34,352 bases of DNA from Tissierellia bacterium (GTDB taxonomy: Bacteria; Bacillota; Clostridia; Tissierellales; Sedimentibacteraceae). A model generated the notes under the pieces. That model was not told the origin of the DNA and did not search any database. It was given only the letters and a program-made list of their open reading frames with translations. Shown piece by piece: positions 31,536 to 34,352 of the stretch. Position numbers and translations under genes: made by a program. The first letter of the stretch is position 1. Each line of letters starts with the position of its first letter. Location: assembly GCA_012519555.1 (NCBI GenBank), contig JAAYPY010000125.1:1-34352 (forward strand), in the 5' to 3' direction.

Positions 31536-32762
31536 ATGGACTTATATAATTTTATATTAAAGAGGTTACCTAATGAATTGACTGCAAACATATTCTATTA
31601 CATAGTTGTGACTGCAGCTTTATTGCTGATATGCACTATTTTGAACTTTATAATAAACCGTGTTCTCTTGAAGTTTATTTCAAAATTTATAAGAAACAAC
31701 AAGCATAAATGGGATGACGTGTTGTTGGAAAATAAAGTGTTTCAAAGGATTGCCTTAATAGTTCCCGGATTGCTTATTTATTCCTTTGCACCCTTTTACA
31801 ATAGTTTTCAAGGAATAATGCGAAGGATTGCTGTTATTTATGTATTAATTGTAATATCCTTGGTTTTAAAATCATTATTGGATGCTATAGACAGCATTTA
31901 CAGACAAAATCCTGTTTCAAAGGAAAGACCGATTAAAGGACTGTTACAGATAATTGAAATAGGTGTTTATCTAGTAACAGGAATAGCTCTAATTTCAATT
32001 TTAATTGATAAAAACCCCATATACCTCTTAAGCGGCATTGGTGCTGCTACAGCTCTTGTTTCATTTATATTCAAGGATTTAATTGTAGGCTTTGTATCGG
32101 GAATTCAGCTTACCTGGAATGATATGCTGCGAATCGGAGATTGGGTGGAAATGCCCAAATACGGTGCAAATGGAGATGTATTGGAAATTTCATTGTATTC
32201 GGTTAAGATTCAAAACTGGGATAAAACCATATCAACAATACCCACTTCTGCATTTATTACCGATTCATTTAAGAATTGGAGAGGTATGAGAGATTACGGC
32301 GGTCGAAGGGTTAAAAGGTCATTCTTTATTGATATGACATCCATAAAAATATGCTCCGATGAAATGATAGAAAGGTTTAAAAAAATAGAATACTTAAAAG
32401 AATATATAGAAGAGCGTGTGCAGGAAATTAATAATTTCAATAAAGAAAACAATATAAATACCGAGCTTGCCATAAATGGCAGACAATTGACGAATTTGGG
32501 AGTTTTCAGAGTTTATATAACAAATTATTTGAAAAACAGAGTAGATATTCTTAAGGGAAGCACGACTATGGTCAGACAATTATCCCCCGGCGAAAACGGC
32601 ATACCTATAGAATTATATCTCTTTATTGCAGATACAAGGTGGCTTAACTATGAATCTATACAAGCGGATATTTTCGACCATATATTGGCTGTAGTAGATG
32701 TTTTTGAACTTAGAGTATTTCAAAATCCCACAGGATATGATATTAAACAGCTGAAGCAGTAA
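31536..32762 (+). CDS. Mechanosensitive ion channel, YbdG/MscM type
   Basis: A 408-residue MscS-superfamily channel that opens under membrane tension during osmotic downshock. Five hydrophobic segments lie within about residues 15-190. The pore-lining and adjacent MscS domain include GIGAATALVSFIFKDLIVGF and GDWVEMPKYGANGDVLEI. The C-terminal part carries features specific to the YbdG subgroup: GRRVKRSFFID, MVRQLSPGENGIPIELY and QADIFDHILAVVDVF. The ATG at 31536 follows AAAGGGG by five bases; the in-frame TTG at 31521 lies upstream of that site and is rejected. Confidence 0.93.
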   Translation: MDLYNFILKRLPNELTANIFYYIVVTAALLLICTILNFIINRVLLKFISKFIRNNKHKWDDVLLENKVFQRIALIVPGLLIYSFAPFYNSFQGIMRRIAVIYVLIVISLVLKSLLDAIDSIYRQNPVSKERPIKGLLQIIEIGVYLVTGIALISILIDKNPIYLLSGIGAATALVSFIFKDLIVGFVSGIQLTWNDMLRIGDWVEMPKYGANGDVLEISLYSVKIQNWDKTISTIPTSAFITDSFKNWRGMRDYGGRRVKRSFFIDMTSIKICSDEMIERFKKIEYLKEYIEERVQEINNFNKENNINTELAINGRQLTNLGVFRVYITNYLKNRVDILKGSTTMVRQLSPGENGIPIELYLFIADTRWLNYESIQADIFDHILAVVDVFELRVFQNPTGYDIKQLKQ

Positions 32763-32778
32763 TAGCTGAAGCAGTAAT
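32749..32778 (+). repeat. 15-bp tandem duplication across the channel gene stop codon
   Basis: AGCTGAAGCAGTAAT occurs twice without interruption (32749-32763 and 32764-32778). The first copy contains the stop TAA (32760-32762), so the second is untranslated. It looks like a recent replication slippage product. Confidence 0.9.
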
Positions 32779-32817
32779 AAAGAGGATGATAGAATTTAAT
32801 ATTCTTATTATCTAAAT

Positions 32818-32849
32818 AACCCGGCAAAAAATTACCGGGTTTTTATTTT
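32818..32849 (+). terminator. Rho-independent terminator after the channel gene
   Basis: AACCCGG (32818-32824) and CCGGGTT (32835-32841) form a GC-rich seven-base stem with a 10-base loop, followed by a run of T broken by one A. Confidence 0.85.
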
Positions 32850-32853
32850 CATA

Positions 32854-32882
32854 TTGACAACCATCTATGTGACTCATATAAT
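32854..32882 (+). promoter_or_regulatory. Full-consensus SigA promoter of the ArsP-like operon
   Basis: TTGACA (32854-32859), a 17-base spacer and TATAAT (32877-32882), an exact consensus promoter. Such strength usually goes with tight repression. Confidence 0.85.
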
Positions 32883-32892
32883 ATACATAGAT
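32863..32892. promoter_or_regulatory. Probable ArsR-type operator overlapping the promoter
   Basis: ATCTATGT (32863-32870) and ACATAGAT (32885-32892) are perfect inverted repeats 14 bases apart that enclose the -10. A TATCGATA palindrome follows at 32896-32903. A repressor bound here would block the polymerase. The ArsR-type gene at the end of the operon is the likely repressor, by inference. Confidence 0.55.
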
Positions 32893-32926
32893 AGTTATCG
32901 ATATATTGAAGTAAAGGGGAACAGAA

Positions 32927-33931
32927 ATGCTTATATTCAGTTGGTTAAACAGGCAGCTTTTAAAAATGGAGTGGCTGTTTGAATTAATAAGGTTATTGGT
33001 TGAAAAAATTTTTGGATTAAGTATAGAAGAAAGGTTAGGAGGAAGCATACATTTTTTCATATATGATGTTATAAAAATTTTTATCTTGCTTTCAGTACTT
33101 ATTTTTACCATCTCATATATTCAAAGTTATTTTCCTCCTGAAAAAAGCAAGAAAATTTTGGGAAAATTAAACGGTATTCCTGCTAATATATTAGGAGCAT
33201 TTTTAGGCACAATAACGCCATTTTGTTCATGTTCTTCAATTCCTATATTCATAGGTTTTACCGGTGCAGGTTTGCCTCTTGGTGTCACATTTTCCTTTCT
33301 TATATCATCACCCTTGGTAGATTTGGCATCCATTATTCTATTGGCAAGCATATTTAATTGGAGAACAGCTCTTGCTTATGTAGCAGTGGGGCTTTTGCTG
33401 GCTGTAGTTTCAGGCACTATAATCAGCAAATTAAAACTTGAAGAATATGTAGAGTCATATGTTTACGGAAACAGCTCACTTGATTTAGAACAAGAAGAAA
33501 TGACTGTTAAAGAGCGTTTGGAATTTTCAAAAGAACAAGTATTGGATATTATTAAAAGGGTTTGGAAATATGTTATCATAGGTGTAGGAATAGGTGCTGC
33601 AATTCATAACTGGATTCCCGAATCTTTAATAACATCGATTTTAGGCAGGGATAAATGGTATTCTGTTTTAATAGCTGCATTCGTTGGCATACCCATGTAT
33701 GCCGATATTTTTGGAACCTTGCCAATAGCAGAAGCTTTGATAGCAAAGGGTGTAGGATTGGGTACTGTTTTAACCTTCATGATGGGAGTAACGGCTCTTT
33801 CGCTGCCGTCATTGATTATGTTAAAGCAAGTTATCAAGCCTAAATTGTTGTGGACATTTTTCGGTTTAGTGTCTGCAGGAATAATAATAATCGGTTATGT
33901 GTTTAATGCAATTGGTTTTATTTTTATATAA
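32927..33931 (+). CDS. ArsP-type permease (PF03773, formerly DUF318)
   Basis: A 334-residue integral membrane protein with about eight hydrophobic segments, of the permease family that includes the organoarsenical exporter ArsP. The hallmark TPFCSCSSIPIFIGF (C100, C102) lies in the first conserved transmembrane half, followed by GLPLGVTFSFLISSPLVD; a second related half begins near VGIPMYADIFGTLPIAEAL. The cytoplasmic loop (about 180-205) is acidic. The operon with a CxxC redox protein and an ArsR-type repressor is a common arrangement. The exported substrate (an arsenical, metal or thiol conjugate) is not evident. GGGGA is five to seven bases before the ATG. Confidence 0.88.
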   Translation: MLIFSWLNRQLLKMEWLFELIRLLVEKIFGLSIEERLGGSIHFFIYDVIKIFILLSVLIFTISYIQSYFPPEKSKKILGKLNGIPANILGAFLGTITPFCSCSSIPIFIGFTGAGLPLGVTFSFLISSPLVDLASIILLASIFNWRTALAYVAVGLLLAVVSGTIISKLKLEEYVESYVYGNSSLDLEQEEMTVKERLEFSKEQVLDIIKRVWKYVIIGVGIGAAIHNWIPESLITSILGRDKWYSVLIAAFVGIPMYADIFGTLPIAEALIAKGVGLGTVLTFMMGVTALSLPSLIMLKQVIKPKLLWTFFGLVSAGIIIIGYVFNAIGFIFI

Positions 33932-33952
33932 AATAGATGGAGGAAAATTAGA

Positions 33953-34192
33953 ATGATTATTAAAGTATTAGGCTCCGGATGCAAAAATTGTGTTACCTTG
34001 AAGGAGAATACAGAAAAAGCATTGAAAGAAGCGGGGATAGAGGCAGAAATAGTAAAAGTGGAAAATATGAAGGATATCGTCAGCTATGGAGTAATGCAAA
34101 CTCCCGCCTTGGTTATCGATGAAAAGGTGGTATCTTACGGAAAGGTTCTAAAACCAAATGATATTGTCAAATTATTAGAGAAAAACAAATAA
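33953..34192 (+). CDS. Mini-thioredoxin of the MTH895/TM0996 family
   Basis: A 79-residue thioredoxin-fold redox protein with the active site GSGCKNC (C10, C13) and the cis-proline segment MQTPALVIDEKVVSYG. Small proteins of this kind are routinely encoded next to ArsP_1 permeases and may reduce or deliver the permease substrate. GGAGGA lies nine bases before the ATG. Its stop overlaps a potential ATG of the next gene (TAATG). Confidence 0.93.
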   Translation: MIIKVLGSGCKNCVTLKENTEKALKEAGIEAEIVKVENMKDIVSYGVMQTPALVIDEKVVSYGKVLKPNDIVKLLEKNK

Positions 34193-34206
34193 TGGAAGGT
34201 GACGAC

Positions 34207-34352
34207 TTGAAAATCAATTATGAAGAAGCCGCATTGGTATTTAGGGCTTTAAGCGACCCTAATCGGCTTGCTGCCATAGATATGATTAGGACTGAAGAAA
34301 AATGTGCATGCAAAATTTTAGAAGCATTAAATATAAGTCAGCCAACATTATC
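34207..34352 (+). CDS. ArsR-family transcriptional repressor (3' truncated)
   Basis: Start of a winged-helix metalloregulator cut by the window edge; 48 full codons are visible. FRALSDPNRLAAIDMI is the standard ArsR N-terminal helix pattern. TEEKCACKILEALNISQPTLS contains a CxC pair (C33, C35) placed as in the arsenic- and antimony-sensing ArsR site, and the start of the recognition helix. The TTG at 34207 is preferred because GGAAGGTGA (34194-34202) lies just upstream; an ATG at 34192, overlapping the previous stop, is in frame and possible. It is probably the autorepressor of the operon starting at 32927. Confidence 0.9.
   Translation, partial: MKINYEEAALVFRALSDPNRLAAIDMIRTEEKCACKILEALNISQPTL

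Overview
The window reads as a stretch of chromosome from a low-GC, anaerobic, endospore-forming Firmicute of the class Clostridia. It is AT-rich by eye, has strong AGGAGG-type ribosome binding sites, and uses ATG with some TTG and GTG starts. It carries spoIVB, spo0A, a dacF-type gene and a GerW-type gene. It also has the IspH-S1 fusion known from clostridia and a ferredoxin-dependent 2-oxoacid oxidoreductase. The genus cannot be fixed from the sequence alone. Every convincing gene is on the + strand. I found no tRNA, rRNA, CRISPR array, insertion sequence, prophage or origin, and no gene-free stretch longer than 300 bases.

Layout. (1) 1-4211: argR (5' truncated), recN, spoIVB, spo0A, a classic Firmicute housekeeping and sporulation block. 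(2) 4359-7742: Nudix hydrolase, a SpoIIM-like membrane protein, a XerD-like protein missing most catalytic residues, and deoB. (3) 7840-13659: dacF-type carboxypeptidase, scpA, scpB, a small membrane protein, a short GerW-like protein, a second D,D-carboxypeptidase with an altered KTG box, rluB and mnmM. (4) 13929-17479: a four-subunit 2-oxoacid:ferredoxin oxidoreductase with an overlapping RpiR-type regulator, behind a structured leader and an array of CTTGCA repeats. (5) 17687-21382: cmk, plsC and the ispH-rpsA fusion, with overlapping reading frames. (6) 21441-24473: three tandem overlapping M42 aminopeptidases. (7) 24696-27637: three overlapping genes of the 2-hydroxyacyl-CoA dehydratase activase type with no dehydratase beside them. 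(8) 27773-32762: single genes, namely a prolyl-tRNA editing domain protein, a DUF2935 protein, an azoreductase-like flavoprotein, YjbQ, a YgjP-like metalloprotease and a YbdG-type mechanosensitive channel. (9) 32927 to the end: an ArsP-type permease, a CxxC mini-thioredoxin and an ArsR-type repressor (3' truncated) behind a full-consensus promoter that overlaps an inverted repeat.

How the genes work together. The sporulation genes cover the master regulator (Spo0A), the forespore signalling protease (SpoIVB) and wall or germination factors (DacF, GerW-like). Forespore-sigma-type promoter matches lie in front of spoIVB and dacF. The cmk-plsC-ispH/rpsA operon joins nucleotide, lipid, isoprenoid and translation functions. 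The kor operon and the M42 peptidases fit amino-acid fermentation, in which peptides are hydrolysed and 2-oxoacids oxidised to acyl-CoA with reduced ferredoxin.

The points most worth a second look are the catalytically degenerate XerD at the usual xerD locus, an in-frame start with a strong Shine-Dalgarno at the IspH/S1 junction, the phased repeats and leader of the kor operon, the orphan three-gene activase cluster with extra cysteines, and the carboxypeptidase whose KTG box reads KIG.
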